A stretch of DNA of 64,000 nucleotides from Oscillospiraceae bacterium. Lineage in GTDB: Bacteria; Bacillota; Clostridia; Oscillospirales; Oscillospiraceae. The stretch is taken from positions 1-64,000 of the forward strand of contig SVLB01000006.1 of NCBI GenBank assembly GCA_015068135.1, read 5' to 3'. Below are positions 31,601 to 40,132 of this stretch, piece after piece; position 1 is the first letter of the stretch, and every line of letters begins with the position of its first letter. The notes under the pieces are model-generated. The model searched no databases, was not told the origin of the DNA, and saw only the letters and a list, made by a program, of their open reading frames with translations. The position numbers were made by a program, and so were the translations under genes.

Positions 31601-31689
31601 GCAGTTGCGGTCATGGCAACGCCGGACAGAAGACCCAGGCACATGACCAGTGCCAGGAGCAAGGATACGCTGCGCTTGAGTGTTTTCAT
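28663..31689 (-). CDS. Large secreted repeat protein
   Basis: 1008 residues from the ATG at 31689 (GGAG upstream). Signal peptide KTLKRSVSLLLALVMCLGLL ending ATAAE. Two similar modules start DYSGTYYIAAKRSSGNYMYM and DYSGIYYIATIRDSGNYQYM. Between and after them are Cys/His modules (TCADCQETVSRETIPALGHD, VCADCGAIVESGTVEKALGH, YVCPACGDTY), of the type frequent in gut Firmicutes surface proteins. Then a bacterial-repeat-like part (VSFAVPEGVAPIDNAYYVYG) and a C-terminal beta-rich region. No LPxTG motif or SLH domain at the end, so release or non-covalent attachment is likely. Ligand unknown. Confidence 0.9.
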   Translation of the reverse strand: MKTLKRSVSLLLALVMCLGLLSGVAMTATAAEDYSGTYYIAAKRSSGNYMYMTNTLTSGSTQRYQEEDSGLTKLPESIAADAVAENKTFTLTKNADGSYYVTDFDGKYLTHSSGNSGAFGTDANSAKKITVEPIGSEGAVQFKITSDKARILALNSTASNKYFAWYGSGQSNNLFLIPVEADDSGDIEECAHANTTTETVDATCTNDGSTTVTCADCQETVSRETIPALGHDYVNKVCTRCGDAPVDYSGIYYIATIRDSGNYQYMTNVLDTKPRYLCEDSGLTVLPEVVSSAVADPAKKFTLQMNDDCTYYVTDDNGKYLAWTSDNSGTLVDEAQADKLLLTVNDDGTVTLAIEDTPSRVLSLNKAASSGYFAWYAGTQLHNLALVPVEEGACTHTNTKLENVKAATCTEDGYTGDTVCADCGAIVESGTVEKALGHDHEATVTAPTPGQAGFTTYVCPACGDTYTEQLSLYTVSFAVPEGVAPIDNAYYVYGEGIVLPELTAAEGYTFLGWAESLIEMTDEAPAYMVPGTAYQPTANITLYPVYTYEDIGPDIISWTKIEFANITSADEIMITMTASDGTVYAMPTDSDKRNSKGAPLAIEVTVANDTATPAEGDTSNYGFTITPVTNGDVTEYAITVGGKYLHSIKDNNGMRIGNTERYWTVLNDHLKSTDGTSDRYLGVYNKTDWRAYTSINNNISGQVVGFYKKTAAPGVQSVLYSSLEATAPTAVCQISSYDGLRAYLSLDKALEACAEGEYVKLLQDIAQDVTVAKNVYIDLAGHSITGSVTIAEGVTLYGMDTKTNDYECASGYGTLKLSAESKGSVAESVRSVSTSGNVYRYLTVVEDGAYSFHRFYVGVTKLTLRTGNKGFGYKLRFVGDEKVQANLDGFGIRMYLEGSDNVVTRNVTMKDYDGNKEFSLLIGNFDIVNYGDVNVNVEGFLTLKAGEELKSTTVSYSMKSMLGMINEKLGDYSDAQILAIQQMLTDEEKTVVSNWGFTELLNWTAPEN

Positions 31690-31900
31690 AAAGAGCATCT
31701 CCAATCCTATATTTTGTATTCTTTTTCCAGTATACTACTACATGTTGATAAAAGCAAGTGCCACAGACCATATTTTTGCATTTTTCTTAATTATTTCTGA
31801 AAAATTTCCTGGTTACAAGAATCCCTCTGCTTTTCCGGCAGTAAAATCCAGTTTATCATCGCCTTCCCCAGGAGGAAGGCTATTGCGCAGCAAATTGCTG

Positions 31901-31930
31901 TTGCAAATTCCCATGCTCTTATATTATAAT
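31901..31930 (+). promoter_or_regulatory. Promoter of the TIM-barrel gene
   Basis: TTGCAA (31901-31906), 18-nt spacer, TATAAT (31925-31930), 25 nt before the ATG. A small stem GCCTTCC/GGAAGGC lies just upstream (31861-31880). Confidence 0.65.
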
Positions 31931-31955
31931 AAGGCAAACGGAAGGAGTGACGATT

Positions 31956-32798
31956 ATGTGGAACAGAAAACTGTGCGTGAACATTACCGAGGCAGATCCC
32001 ATGCCCCTGGAGCAGCAGTTGGAGGCTGTAAAGTATGCCGGGTTTGACGGATTCTTTGTGGTCTGGCAGAAGGATATCGATATGGAAAGCCTCTGTCAAA
32101 AGGCAAAGGAGCTGGAACTGGATTTTCAGTCCCTCCATGCTCCCTGGGGAAAATGCCGTGCCATGTGGCGAGAGGATGAGGCCGCCGCCCGGGAGGCTGT
32201 GGCAGAGCTTATGACCTGCGTGGAGATCTGCGCCCAATACCGGATCCCTATTTTGGTGGTCCATGCCATCATCGGCTTTGCGGAGCCTCCCGCTACCGAC
32301 ATGGGGATCCCCCGGTTTGATCAGGTGGTAAACCTTGCTGAGGAAAAAGGTGTACAGATCGCCTTAGAAAATACTGAGGGCGAGGATTATTTGCAGCTTC
32401 TTTTGGCGCATTACAAGGGCCGAAGCTCCGTGGGCTTCTGCTGGGATACAGGACATGAGCTGTGCTATAACCACTCTCAGGATCTTTTGGCCCTCTATGG
32501 GGATCAGCTGATCTGCACCCATCTGAACGACAATTTGGGCATCAAGGATTTTTCCGGTCAGATCTCTGTAACGGACGATCTGCATCTTCTGCCCTTTGAC
32601 GGGGTGGCAAACTGGCAGGATATTGCCATGCGCCTGAACCGCCACCATTACAGCGGTCCTTTGACCTTTGAACTGAAGATCCACAACAAGCACGGAAGAC
32701 CGGAAAACGCCCCTTATGCACAAATGGGATACGAGGCCTTCCTGGTGGAGGCTTATAAGCGGGCTTGTCGGGTTGCATATCTGTGTATGGGTAAATAA
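31956..32798 (+). CDS. Sugar-phosphate isomerase/epimerase-like TIM barrel protein
   Basis: 280 residues from the ATG at 31956 (GAAGGAG upstream; a GTG at 31947 is too close to that site). Xylose-isomerase-like (AP_endonuc_2) barrel: AVKYAGFDGFFVVW, LDFQSLHAPW, ILVVHA, QIALENTEGEDYL with the metal-binding Glu, VGFCWDTGHE with Asp and His, ICTHLNDN, and LTFELKIHN with the last Glu. The metal site looks complete. The family acts on inositols, sugars or hydroxypyruvate; the substrate is unknown. Confidence 0.9.
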   Translation: MWNRKLCVNITEADPMPLEQQLEAVKYAGFDGFFVVWQKDIDMESLCQKAKELELDFQSLHAPWGKCRAMWREDEAAAREAVAELMTCVEICAQYRIPILVVHAIIGFAEPPATDMGIPRFDQVVNLAEEKGVQIALENTEGEDYLQLLLAHYKGRSSVGFCWDTGHELCYNHSQDLLALYGDQLICTHLNDNLGIKDFSGQISVTDDLHLLPFDGVANWQDIAMRLNRHHYSGPLTFELKIHNKHGRPENAPYAQMGYEAFLVEAYKRACRVAYLCMGK

Positions 32799-32804
32799 TC
32801 CCCA

Positions 32805-32833
32805 TTGTATTTTTCTGATATTATTGTTATACT
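32805..32833 (+). promoter_or_regulatory. Promoter of the serine dehydratase gene
   Basis: TTGTAT (32805-32810), 17-nt spacer, TATACT (32828-32833), 32 nt before the ATG at 32866. Confidence 0.7.
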
Positions 32834-32865
32834 GATGGCATAGAAACAAATCGGAGGTTTTAACC

Positions 32866-34077
32866 ATGAAATCTATCCGCGAACTGTATAAGGTCGGAAA
32901 AGGTCCCTCCTCCTCTCACACCATGGGACCGGAACGGGCCGCAAAGCTTTTCCGCGAGCGGTATCCTCAGGCTGATGCCTTCCGGGTCATTCTCTACGGC
33001 TCATTGAGCAAGACCGGTGTAGGCCATGGCACAGATCGGGTGATCCGGGAGGTCCTGTCTCCCCTGCCCACTGAAATTGCGTTTTCCCAGGAGGTTTTGG
33101 AGAACTCTCACCCCAACACCATGGATTTTATCGCCCTGAAGGAGAATACTGAATTGGGGCGTCTCCGGGTGGAATCCATCGGCGGCGGTGACATCCGCTA
33201 TCCCGGTCAAAGCGCATCGGACTCTCCGGATATTTACCCAGAAAACTCCTTTGCCGAGATCGCCGATTTCTGTAAATGGCGGTATATCGAAAAGCTCAGC
33301 GATTATGTGGAGCTGAACGAGGGTGAGGAGATCTGGGACTTCTTAATGGAGATCTGGCAGATCATGAAGCAATCCATTGCCGACGGACTGGCCGCAGAAG
33401 GTATTCTTCCCGGCGGTCTGAAGGTCCAGCGCAAGGCCAAATATCTCCACGAGCATTTCCGGGAGAATCTTGCCTCCGGCATGCTGGAATTTAAGCAAAT
33501 CGCCGCCTATGCCTATGCGGTCGCCGAGCAAAACGCGGACAACGGCACCATCGTCACCGCCCCCACCTGCGGTGCCTGCGGTGTACTGCCGGCAGTTCTG
33601 AAATATGCCCAGGACACCAAGGGCTTTTCTGATGAGCAGATCATCCGGGGTCTTGCCACCGCCGGTATCATCGGCAGTCTTACCAAACGCAATGCCTCCA
33701 TCTCCGGTGCGGAGGCCGGCTGTCAGGCGGAGATCGGAACTGCCTGCTCCATGGCCGCCGCCGCGCTGGCTGAGCTTTACAATCAGAATCTGGATCAGGT
33801 GGAATACGCCGCAGAGGTAGCTATGGAGCACCACCTGGGTCTGACCTGTGACCCCATTTGCGGTCTTGTGCAGATCCCCTGCATTGAGCGCAACGCGGTA
33901 GCTGCTATGCGGGCCATGAATGCCTGCAATCTCAGCTACTTCCTCACCGGTTCCCGGAATATCAGCTATGACATGGTCTGCCGTGCCATGCTGGAAACGG
34001 GAACCAGCCTGAATCACCGTTTCCGCGAGACCAGCGAAGGCGGTCTTGCCAAAATCTACGCAAGAAAGAGAACGTAA
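32866..34077 (+). CDS. L-serine ammonia-lyase, single chain, iron-sulfur type
   Basis: 403 residues. Deaminates L-serine to pyruvate and ammonia with a [4Fe-4S] cluster. N-terminal beta domain: YKVGKGPSSSHTMGPERAA, substrate-related SSSHT. C-terminal alpha domain: TAPTCGACGVLPAVL, GAEAGCQAEIGTACSMAA and CDPICGLVQIPCIERNA, which hold the cluster cysteines. Alpha and beta parts are fused, as in E. coli SdaA, not split as in Bacillus. Ribosome site GGAGG. The next gene follows 3 nt later; glyA lies close by, so serine catabolism and glycine production are grouped. Confidence 0.95.
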   Translation: MKSIRELYKVGKGPSSSHTMGPERAAKLFRERYPQADAFRVILYGSLSKTGVGHGTDRVIREVLSPLPTEIAFSQEVLENSHPNTMDFIALKENTELGRLRVESIGGGDIRYPGQSASDSPDIYPENSFAEIADFCKWRYIEKLSDYVELNEGEEIWDFLMEIWQIMKQSIADGLAAEGILPGGLKVQRKAKYLHEHFRENLASGMLEFKQIAAYAYAVAEQNADNGTIVTAPTCGACGVLPAVLKYAQDTKGFSDEQIIRGLATAGIIGSLTKRNASISGAEAGCQAEIGTACSMAAAALAELYNQNLDQVEYAAEVAMEHHLGLTCDPICGLVQIPCIERNAVAAMRAMNACNLSYFLTGSRNISYDMVCRAMLETGTSLNHRFRETSEGGLAKIYARKRT

Positions 34078-34080
34078 GCA

Positions 34081-34854
34081 ATGGAAAACATTAAAAGCAA
34101 GCTGGGCTTTATCTGCGATATGGACGGCGTGATCTATCACGGCAACAAGATCCTCGACGGGGTTGCGGACTTTGTGAACTGGATGCAGGACAACAACAAA
34201 AAATTCGTGTTTCTTACCAACAGCGCCGAACGGACGCCCCAGGAGCTGAGTATGAAGCTGGCCCGGATGGGTCTGCAGGTATCGGCAGACCATTTTTACA
34301 CCAGTGCCATGGCAACAGCGGAATTTCTCCACAGCCAAAAGCCGGATTGCACCGCCTATGTGATCGGCGAGGCTGCGCTGACCAAGGCCCTATACGACCA
34401 TGGGATCTATATGAACGATGTAAACCCCGACTATGTGATCGTGGGAGAAACCAGTACCTACAGCTTTGAAAAGATCACCAAGGCCATCAACCTGGTCCTC
34501 AAGGGTGCCAAGCTCATCGGTACCAACCCGGACATCACCGGTCCTGTGGAAAACGGCATTTACCCTGCCACAGGAGCCCTGATCTCCCCTATCGAGATCG
34601 CCACCGGCAAAAAGGCCTATTTTGTGGGCAAGCCCAACCCTTTGATGCTCCGTCACGGTCTGCGCAAGCTTAACTGCCATTCCCAGGATATCGCTTTCAT
34701 CGGTGACCGGATGGATACGGACATTATCGCCGGTATTGAATCCAATGTAGATACAGTGCTGGTACTGTCCGGTGTGACCTCCATGGAAGATATCGACCAA
34801 TTCCCTTACCGCCCCAAGTATATCGCAAAGGGTGTGGGGGATCTGATCCGTTAA
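34081..34854 (+). CDS. HAD-IIA (NagD/AraL-like) phosphatase
   Basis: 257 residues. HAD motif I ICDMDGVIYHG (Asp nucleophile and acid/base Asp), motif II FLTNSAERTPQEL, motif III Lys in FVGKPNPLML, motif IV FIGDRMDTDIIAG. The cap between motifs II and III marks subclass IIA. Likely a sugar-phosphate or nucleotide phosphatase that clears damaged or excess metabolites. It begins 3 nt after the serine dehydratase stop, so it is probably in the same operon, although no clear ribosome site is seen beyond the end of that gene. Confidence 0.93.
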   Translation: MENIKSKLGFICDMDGVIYHGNKILDGVADFVNWMQDNNKKFVFLTNSAERTPQELSMKLARMGLQVSADHFYTSAMATAEFLHSQKPDCTAYVIGEAALTKALYDHGIYMNDVNPDYVIVGETSTYSFEKITKAINLVLKGAKLIGTNPDITGPVENGIYPATGALISPIEIATGKKAYFVGKPNPLMLRHGLRKLNCHSQDIAFIGDRMDTDIIAGIESNVDTVLVLSGVTSMEDIDQFPYRPKYIAKGVGDLIR

Positions 34855-34859
34855 AATAA

Positions 34860-34892
34860 GCCGTTATGAACGCATTTTGCGTTCATAACGGC
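34860..34892. terminator. Bidirectional terminator
   Basis: GCCGTTATGAACGCA-TTT-TGCGTTCATAACGGC, a perfect 15-bp stem, between the phosphatase gene and the convergent glyA. Confidence 0.9.
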
Positions 34893-34899
34893 TTTCCAT

Positions 34900-36153
34900 T
34901 TATCGATACAACGGATACTTTTCACAAATCTGCGCCACGGTGGCTCTGACTTCGGCTTTGGTGCCTTCAAAGTCACGGGCAGTCATGGCGATGCACTTTG
35001 CGATCTGCTTCATCTCCTGGGCGCCCAGGCCACGGGTGGTGGCTGCGGGGGTGCCGATCCGGACGCCGCTGGTAACAGAGGGCTTCTCCGGGTCGCCGGG
35101 AATCGCATTCTTATTAAGGGTGATGTGGTTTTCGTCACAGCGCTGCTGCAGCTCCTTGCCGGTAATATGCATAGGCCGCAGATCCGCCAGCATCAGATGG
35201 TTATCGGTACCGCCGGTGACCAGGTCGAAGCCCTCTTCCAAAAGGGCCTGGGCCATGACCTTGGCGTTGGCAACTACATTGTGGGCATAGTCCTTGAAGG
35301 AATCCTGGGCGGCTTCCTTCAGGCAGATGGCCTTGGCGGCGATCACATGCTCCAAAGGACCGCCCTGGGTGCCGGGGAACACAGCGGAGTTGATCTTCTT
35401 GGCAAACTCCTCACGCCCCAGGATCAGGCCGCCACGGGGGCCTCTGAGAGTCTTGTGGGTGGTAGTGGTAACGATATCCGCATAGGGAACGGGGCTTTGG
35501 TGGGCGCCACCGGCCACAAGACCGGCAATATGGGCCATATCCACCATAAATACCGCACCGACTTCATGGGCAATGTCCGCAAAAATGGAAAAATCAATGG
35601 CACGGGGGTATGCGGAAGCACCGGCAATGATCAGCTTGGGATTACATTTTTTGGCCATATCCCGGATCTGATCGTAATCGATCAGGCCTGTTTCATGATT
35701 GACATCGTAGCTGACCACATTGTAATACTTACCGGAAATATTGGCAGGGCTGCCGTGGGACAGATGTCCACCGTTAGCCAGGGACATTCCCATCATGGTA
35801 TCACCGGGCTGCAGGATCGCCAGCTCCACTGCCATATTGGCCTGGGCGCCGGAGTGAGGCTGCACATTGGCAAATTCCGCACCGAACAGATCCTTGGCTC
35901 TCTGGATACAAAGACTCTCCAGTTCGTCTACAAACTGGCAACCGCCGTAGTAGCGCTTTCCGGGCAATCCCTCAGCATACTTATTGGTGAGAATGGAGCC
36001 CATGGCGGCGATCACCGCAGGAGAAGCGAAGTTCTCAGAAGCGATCAGCTCGATGCCGTCCTGCTGACGGACAAGCTCTCGCTGCATCATGGCAGATACT
36101 TCCGGGTCAAAGCTTTCCACAAAGCCAATGGAGTCGATGGGGCGTGAATACAT
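34900..36153 (-). CDS. glyA: Serine hydroxymethyltransferase
   Basis: 417 residues, full length. PLP enzyme interconverting serine plus THF with glycine plus 5,10-methylene-THF. Key features: [40 protein letters not shown], and the PLP Lys in [15 protein letters not shown]. Homodimer, cytoplasmic. The long leader holds a tandem glycine riboswitch (36248-36412) and a terminator (36195-36223), so glycine controls its transcription. The promoter is at 36437-36464. Confidence 0.98.
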   Translation of the reverse strand: MYSRPIDSIGFVESFDPEVSAMMQRELVRQQDGIELIASENFASPAVIAAMGSILTNKYAEGLPGKRYYGGCQFVDELESLCIQRAKDLFGAEFANVQPHSGAQANMAVELAILQPGDTMMGMSLANGGHLSHGSPANISGKYYNVVSYDVNHETGLIDYDQIRDMAKKCNPKLIIAGASAYPRAIDFSIFADIAHEVGAVFMVDMAHIAGLVAGGAHQSPVPYADIVTTTTHKTLRGPRGGLILGREEFAKKINSAVFPGTQGGPLEHVIAAKAICLKEAAQDSFKDYAHNVVANAKVMAQALLEEGFDLVTGGTDNHLMLADLRPMHITGKELQQRCDENHITLNKNAIPGDPEKPSVTSGVRIGTPAATTRGLGAQEMKQIAKCIAMTARDFEGTKAEVRATVAQICEKYPLYR

Positions 36154-36194
36154 AGGAAATTCCTTCTTTCATTTTGGTTTTCCCAAATAAAAAC

Positions 36195-36223
36195 GGACAG
36201 CTCTACTATAAATAGAGCTGCCC
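36195..36223 (-). terminator. Riboswitch expression-platform terminator of glyA
   Basis: On the minus strand GGGCAGCTCTA-TTTATAG-TAGAGCTGTCC with a T run after it. GAGCTGC, just 3' of the second aptamer (36250-36244), can pair with GCAGCTC in the terminator's 5' arm and form an antiterminator. Confidence 0.82.
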
Positions 36224-36247
36224 ATATACCTATCATATAGCTTGCAG

Positions 36248-36412
36248 CTCCGTCCTTTTGCCTGAGAGATTCGGCTTTCGCCTTGCACCTTCGGCACACA
36301 ATTAAATGTGATTCTCCGGAGAGTCCTCCACCCTTCAGTCCTACCTGCGTTCGCAGATACCTGAGACTGTTAATCCTTCGGTGGGCCATGGGCCACTTTC
36401 CTGAAGGGTTTC
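36248..36412 (-). ncRNA. Tandem glycine riboswitch
   Basis: Read on the minus strand: aptamer 1 is closed by CCCTTCAG/CTGAAGGG (36408-36401 with 36338-36331) and contains CCGAAGGATTAACAGTCTCAGG. Aptamer 2 (about 36333-36249) has GGACTCTCCGGAGA, GTGCCGAAGGTGCAAGGC, ATCTCTCAGGCAAAAGGACG. These are the hallmark CCGAAG and CTCAGGxAAAAGGAC elements of the gcvT/glycine class. It lies between the promoter and glyA. Whether glycine turns glyA on or off cannot be decided by eye. Confidence 0.93.
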
Positions 36413-36436
36413 ATAGGTTTATTTGGTTATGTATAC

Positions 36437-36464
36437 AGTATACACAATTTTTCGCATTTGTCAA
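36437..36464 (-). promoter_or_regulatory. Promoter of the riboswitch-glyA transcript
   Basis: On the minus strand TTGACA (36464-36459), 16-nt spacer, TATACT (36442-36437). Confidence 0.8.
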
Positions 36465-36568
36465 CGGATATTCGGCATCAAATTTTGTAACAGTTTTTTC
36501 CGCTTTTGTCTTTCCCTGTAAGTCAAAATATGATATGATAAAATATCATACGAAAAAGGAGAATATAT

Positions 36569-37723
36569 ATGCTTCTGATCAAAAACGGTTACATCAAAAC
36601 CATGGCCGGTCCTGACCTGGAACAGGGCTGTGTCCTCGTGGATGACAACGGTAAGATCGCCGCTGTAGGCACAGAAATTGCCGCCCCGGAAGGCGCTTCC
36701 GTCATAGATGCCCAGGGCAGACTGGTGACTCCCGGCTGTGTGGAAGCCCACTGCCATATCGGCCTGCACAATGAATCTTTACGCTGGGAAGGTGCTGACT
36801 ACAACGAGTCTTCCGATCCCATCACCCCCCAGATGCGTGCCATCGACTCCATTAACCCCATGGATGGCTATTTCGCCGATGCCATCCGGGGCGGTGTTAC
36901 CTCCGCCTGCGCAGGTCCCGGCAGCGCCAACGTGGTAGGCGGTACCTTCGCCGCTTTCAAGCTTTACGGAAAACGCATTGACAAGATGATCATCAAAGAG
37001 CCCATCGGCATGAAGTGCGCCTTCGGTGAAAATCCCAAAAACTCCTTCGGTCAGAGCGCCAAGAAGGCACCCAAGACCCGTATGGCCGTAGCCGCCCTTT
37101 TGCGGGAGCTTCTGTTCAAGGCCCGGGAATACCAGCAGCAAAAGGATGCCGGCAAGGAACCCAAGTTCGATATGAAGCTGGAGGCCATGCTCCCCGTTAT
37201 GCGCAAGCAGATCCCCCTGAAGTGCCATGTCCACAGAGCCGATGACATTCTCACCGCTATCCGCATTGCCAAGGAGTTTGATGTTAAGCTGACCCTGGAT
37301 CACTGCACAGAGGGCCATCTCATCGCCCAGGAGCTGGCAGAGGAAGGCTATACCGCCTTCTGCGGGCCCACCCTCTCCAGCAAGTCCAAGCCGGAGCTTC
37401 GCAATAAGAGCTTCGAGACCGCCGGTGTACTTCACAAGGCCGGTGTTCCCATCTGCATCGTTACCGACGCACCTGTGATCACCCTGGAGAATCTGCCCAT
37501 GTGCGCAGGACTGGCGGTTGCCGCGGGTCTTCCCTACGAGGAAGGCTGGAGAGCCATCACCATTAACCCTGCGGTTGCCACCGGTATTGCTGACCGGGTA
37601 GGCTCTCTGGAGGTTGGCAAGGATGCTGACCTGGTAATCTGGACCGCCGATCCCCTCACAGCTGTCGGTGCCCATGCCGCCGTTACCCTGATCGACGGCA
37701 AGGTGGTCTACGAGGATCAATAA
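36569..37723 (+). CDS. Imidazolonepropionase-like amidohydrolase, copy 1
   Basis: 384 residues, full amidohydrolase fold. Metal motif VEAHCHIG (HxH), CHVHRADD, TLDHCTEG and the catalytic Asp in VTDAPV; N- and C-terminal beta sandwich parts (LIKNGYIKTMAGPDLEQGCV; GSLEVGKDADLVIWTADPL). The usual carbamylated-Lys region is GENPKN. Hydrolyses C-N bonds, perhaps of a cyclic amide or peptide-like compound; substrate unknown. Good AAAAGGAG ribosome site. Followed 11 nt later by a close paralogue, so the pair is a tandem duplication. Confidence 0.92.
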   Translation: MLLIKNGYIKTMAGPDLEQGCVLVDDNGKIAAVGTEIAAPEGASVIDAQGRLVTPGCVEAHCHIGLHNESLRWEGADYNESSDPITPQMRAIDSINPMDGYFADAIRGGVTSACAGPGSANVVGGTFAAFKLYGKRIDKMIIKEPIGMKCAFGENPKNSFGQSAKKAPKTRMAVAALLRELLFKAREYQQQKDAGKEPKFDMKLEAMLPVMRKQIPLKCHVHRADDILTAIRIAKEFDVKLTLDHCTEGHLIAQELAEEGYTAFCGPTLSSKSKPELRNKSFETAGVLHKAGVPICIVTDAPVITLENLPMCAGLAVAAGLPYEEGWRAITINPAVATGIADRVGSLEVGKDADLVIWTADPLTAVGAHAAVTLIDGKVVYEDQ

Positions 37724-37734
37724 GGAGGATCGCT

Positions 37735-38886
37735 ATGCTTTTGATCAAAAACGGACATATCAAGCCCATGGTCGGGGAAGACCTGGAAAACGGCTGTATT
37801 CTCATAGATGATGCCGGAAAGATCGCCGCTGTGGGGAAGGATATTACAGCCCCCGAGGGCGCAACCGTCATCGATGCTCAGGGTCGTTTGGTAACCCCCG
37901 GCTGTGTAGAAGCCCATTGCCACATCGGTCTGCGTCAGACCTCCCTGGGTTGGGAAGGCTCTGAGATCAACGAGTCCTCCGATCCTATTACCCCCCATAT
38001 GCGCGCCATTGACGGCTTTGATCCCATCAACGAATTTCTTTCCGATGCCATTCGGGGCGGTGTTACCTGCGGTTGTGCCGGTCCCGGCAGTGCCAATGTG
38101 GTAGGCGGCACCTTTACCGCTGTGAAGTTCTGGGGTGATCGGATCGACAAAATGGTTATCAAAGAAGAAGTAGCCATGAAATGCGCCCTGGGTGAAAACC
38201 CCAAAAATGTCTACGGACAAAAAAAGAAAGCCCCCAAGACCCGTATGGGCTCCGCCGCGCTGTTCCGGGAGCTTTTGTTCAAGGCCCGGGAGTATCAGCA
38301 GCAGAAGGATGCGGGCAAAGAGCCGAAGTTTGATATGAAGCTGGAGGCTATGCTCCCCGTTATGCGCAGGCAAATGCCCCTCAAATGCCACGCACACAGA
38401 GCGGACGATATTTTTACATCCATTCGCATCGCCAAGGAGTTTGATTTGAAGCTGACCCTGGATCACTGCACTGAGGGTATGCTGATCGCTGACGAGCTGG
38501 CCCAGGAGCCCTACCCTGCCCTGGTCGGTCCCTTTTGGGGCCCTCGCAGCAAACCGGAGCTGAAGAACAAATCCCATGCCACTGCCGCTGCTTTGCATAA
38601 GGCCGGTGTGAAGGTGGCGATCATCACCGATGCCCCGGTGATCCCCCCGGAAAAGCTTGCCTTCTGTGCCGGTCTTGCAGTGACAGAGGGTCTGCCCTAT
38701 GAGGAGGGCTGGAAGGCCATCACCATTAATCCCGCCGAGATCGTCGGCATCGCCGATCGGGTGGGCTCGTTGGAGGTCGGCAAGGATGGTGACGTGGTCA
38801 TTTGGACTGCCGATCCCTTGCGCAATGTCGCCGCAGAGGCATACATGACCCTCATCGACGGGAACGTCGTTTATCAGGCTGAATAA
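37735..38886 (+). CDS. Imidazolonepropionase-like amidohydrolase, copy 2
   Basis: 383 residues, aligned almost end to end with the preceding gene: LIKNGHIKPMVGEDLENGC, VEAHCHIG, CHAHRADDI, TLDHCTEG, ITDAPVI, VGSLEVGKDGDVVIWTADPL. All metal residues are kept, so both copies should be active. The differences cluster in the active-site lids (LRQTSLGWEGSEINESSD against LHNESLRWEGADYNESSD), which could separate substrates. AAGGAGG site before the ATG; co-transcribed with copy 1. Confidence 0.92.
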   Translation: MLLIKNGHIKPMVGEDLENGCILIDDAGKIAAVGKDITAPEGATVIDAQGRLVTPGCVEAHCHIGLRQTSLGWEGSEINESSDPITPHMRAIDGFDPINEFLSDAIRGGVTCGCAGPGSANVVGGTFTAVKFWGDRIDKMVIKEEVAMKCALGENPKNVYGQKKKAPKTRMGSAALFRELLFKAREYQQQKDAGKEPKFDMKLEAMLPVMRRQMPLKCHAHRADDIFTSIRIAKEFDLKLTLDHCTEGMLIADELAQEPYPALVGPFWGPRSKPELKNKSHATAAALHKAGVKVAIITDAPVIPPEKLAFCAGLAVTEGLPYEEGWKAITINPAEIVGIADRVGSLEVGKDGDVVIWTADPLRNVAAEAYMTLIDGNVVYQAE

Positions 38887-38921
38887 CGTATTTTCGCTGT
38901 GGGGACACCCCTCCGGGGCGT

Positions 38922-38953
38922 AAAAAAATCGGCACATAAGTGCCGATTTTTTT
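38922..38953. terminator. Bidirectional terminator after the amidohydrolase pair
   Basis: AAAAAAATCGGCAC-ATAA-GTGCCGATTTTTTT, a perfect stem with A and T tracts on both sides; serves the convergent M50 peptidase gene too. Confidence 0.93.
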
Positions 38954-38991
38954 GACTAGATGGGCTTTTATGGCAGTGACTATATACGTTA

Positions 38992-40128
38992 TTACACAAC
39001 GTTTGTCCGGTCTCGGGCAATTTGCATCAGTTCACGTTCCGCCGTCATTTCGCAGGGGTAGGGGTAGGATCTTTCACTTTCCGAAAAGCATTTACGGTAC
39101 TTTCTTGCTGTATCCCGGTCTTTTTCATACAAAAGCGCCCATGCATACTGGGTTCTTAACACACTGGGATGCTTCGACATAGCTTTTTCAAAACGCCGCT
39201 GTGTCTTGTCCCGCAAAGCAAGAAGCTTTTTATCATCACATGCACCGATCAGTTCGCAATAGATCCGGTCGCAGGTCATCATGCTTCTGTGCAGACCCAC
39301 GATCCCCGCATCCATGTGCAACAGCTTTTCCATAAGGGCATCTGCTTCTAAAAAACGGTGCTCATCCATGAGCCGACTGCAGGCAAAGACCCCCAAGGTG
39401 GCTGTAATACTGTTGCGCATAGCCTCATCATCGGGAACCGTGAACCATTCTTCGGGCATATCCTTGATCCGAACCCCTTGGCAGATCTTGCCGTTGGCCT
39501 GAAGCTGGATCCACCAGGCACGCATAGCCTGAGGGTTACGGCTCAGGGAAATGGCATTGTAGCCATCGTTATCCACAAAACCCATACGCATGGGAATGCC
39601 GTTGGTCAGTGCATAGGCAAAGCCGATGACCGCAGACATCAGAAGAAACTCAGAAACAAACAGCATCCAGGGCAGGACCAAAAACACCAGAAGGCATATC
39701 AGTGCCACTGTAAAATTCAGGATCGAACCGCCCAAATTGTACAGTGCTACCGGGATCTTGCCGTTTTTCATGGCAGGGGGCAGCATCAGGCATTGCCCGC
39801 CGGTGCCCGTCAGGGTCAGGTGCTTCAGGCGCAAACGCCCCTCCACCTTTACCAGCATCAGTCGTCCTACCCGGAAGGAGCAGAACCGGTATCCGGTCAG
39901 AAGTCCAAATAACAGATGTCCAAGCTCATGGATCACCGTATGAGCAAGCATGGCAATCGCCATGCTCACCAACAGGATCCCAATGTGCAGTACAAACGTG
40001 GAAAATTCAGCCCCTGCCATGTGCAGACCCAGTTGGTCTGCCGCCAGGTAGCCGCAGAGGGCACCGCAAGTCACATAAAAGCAGATGAGCACCAGCAAAT
40101 ACCAGGGAAAGCCTTCTCTTTTTTTCAC
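38992..40128 (-). CDS. M50-family membrane metallopeptidase
   Basis: 378 residues. Zinc motif HELGH at 67-71 inside a membrane segment, and a C-terminal metal motif DNDGYNAI in place of the usual LDGG/NPDG. About five hydrophobic segments (LLVLICFYVTCGALCGYLAA, FVLHIGILLVSMAIAMLAHT, VALICLLVFLVLPWMLFVSE, LLMSAVIGFAYALTNGIPM). From about residue 215 on there is a soluble helical, TPR-like region. Site-2-protease-type enzymes cut membrane-bound regulators. It lies 4 nt after the stop of tex, so it is in one leftward operon. Confidence 0.88.
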   Translation of the reverse strand: MKKREGFPWYLLVLICFYVTCGALCGYLAADQLGLHMAGAEFSTFVLHIGILLVSMAIAMLAHTVIHELGHLLFGLLTGYRFCSFRVGRLMLVKVEGRLRLKHLTLTGTGGQCLMLPPAMKNGKIPVALYNLGGSILNFTVALICLLVFLVLPWMLFVSEFLLMSAVIGFAYALTNGIPMRMGFVDNDGYNAISLSRNPQAMRAWWIQLQANGKICQGVRIKDMPEEWFTVPDDEAMRNSITATLGVFACSRLMDEHRFLEADALMEKLLHMDAGIVGLHRSMMTCDRIYCELIGACDDKKLLALRDKTQRRFEKAMSKHPSVLRTQYAWALLYEKDRDTARKYRKCFSESERSYPYPCEMTAERELMQIARDRTNVV

Positions 40129-40132
40129 GGGA

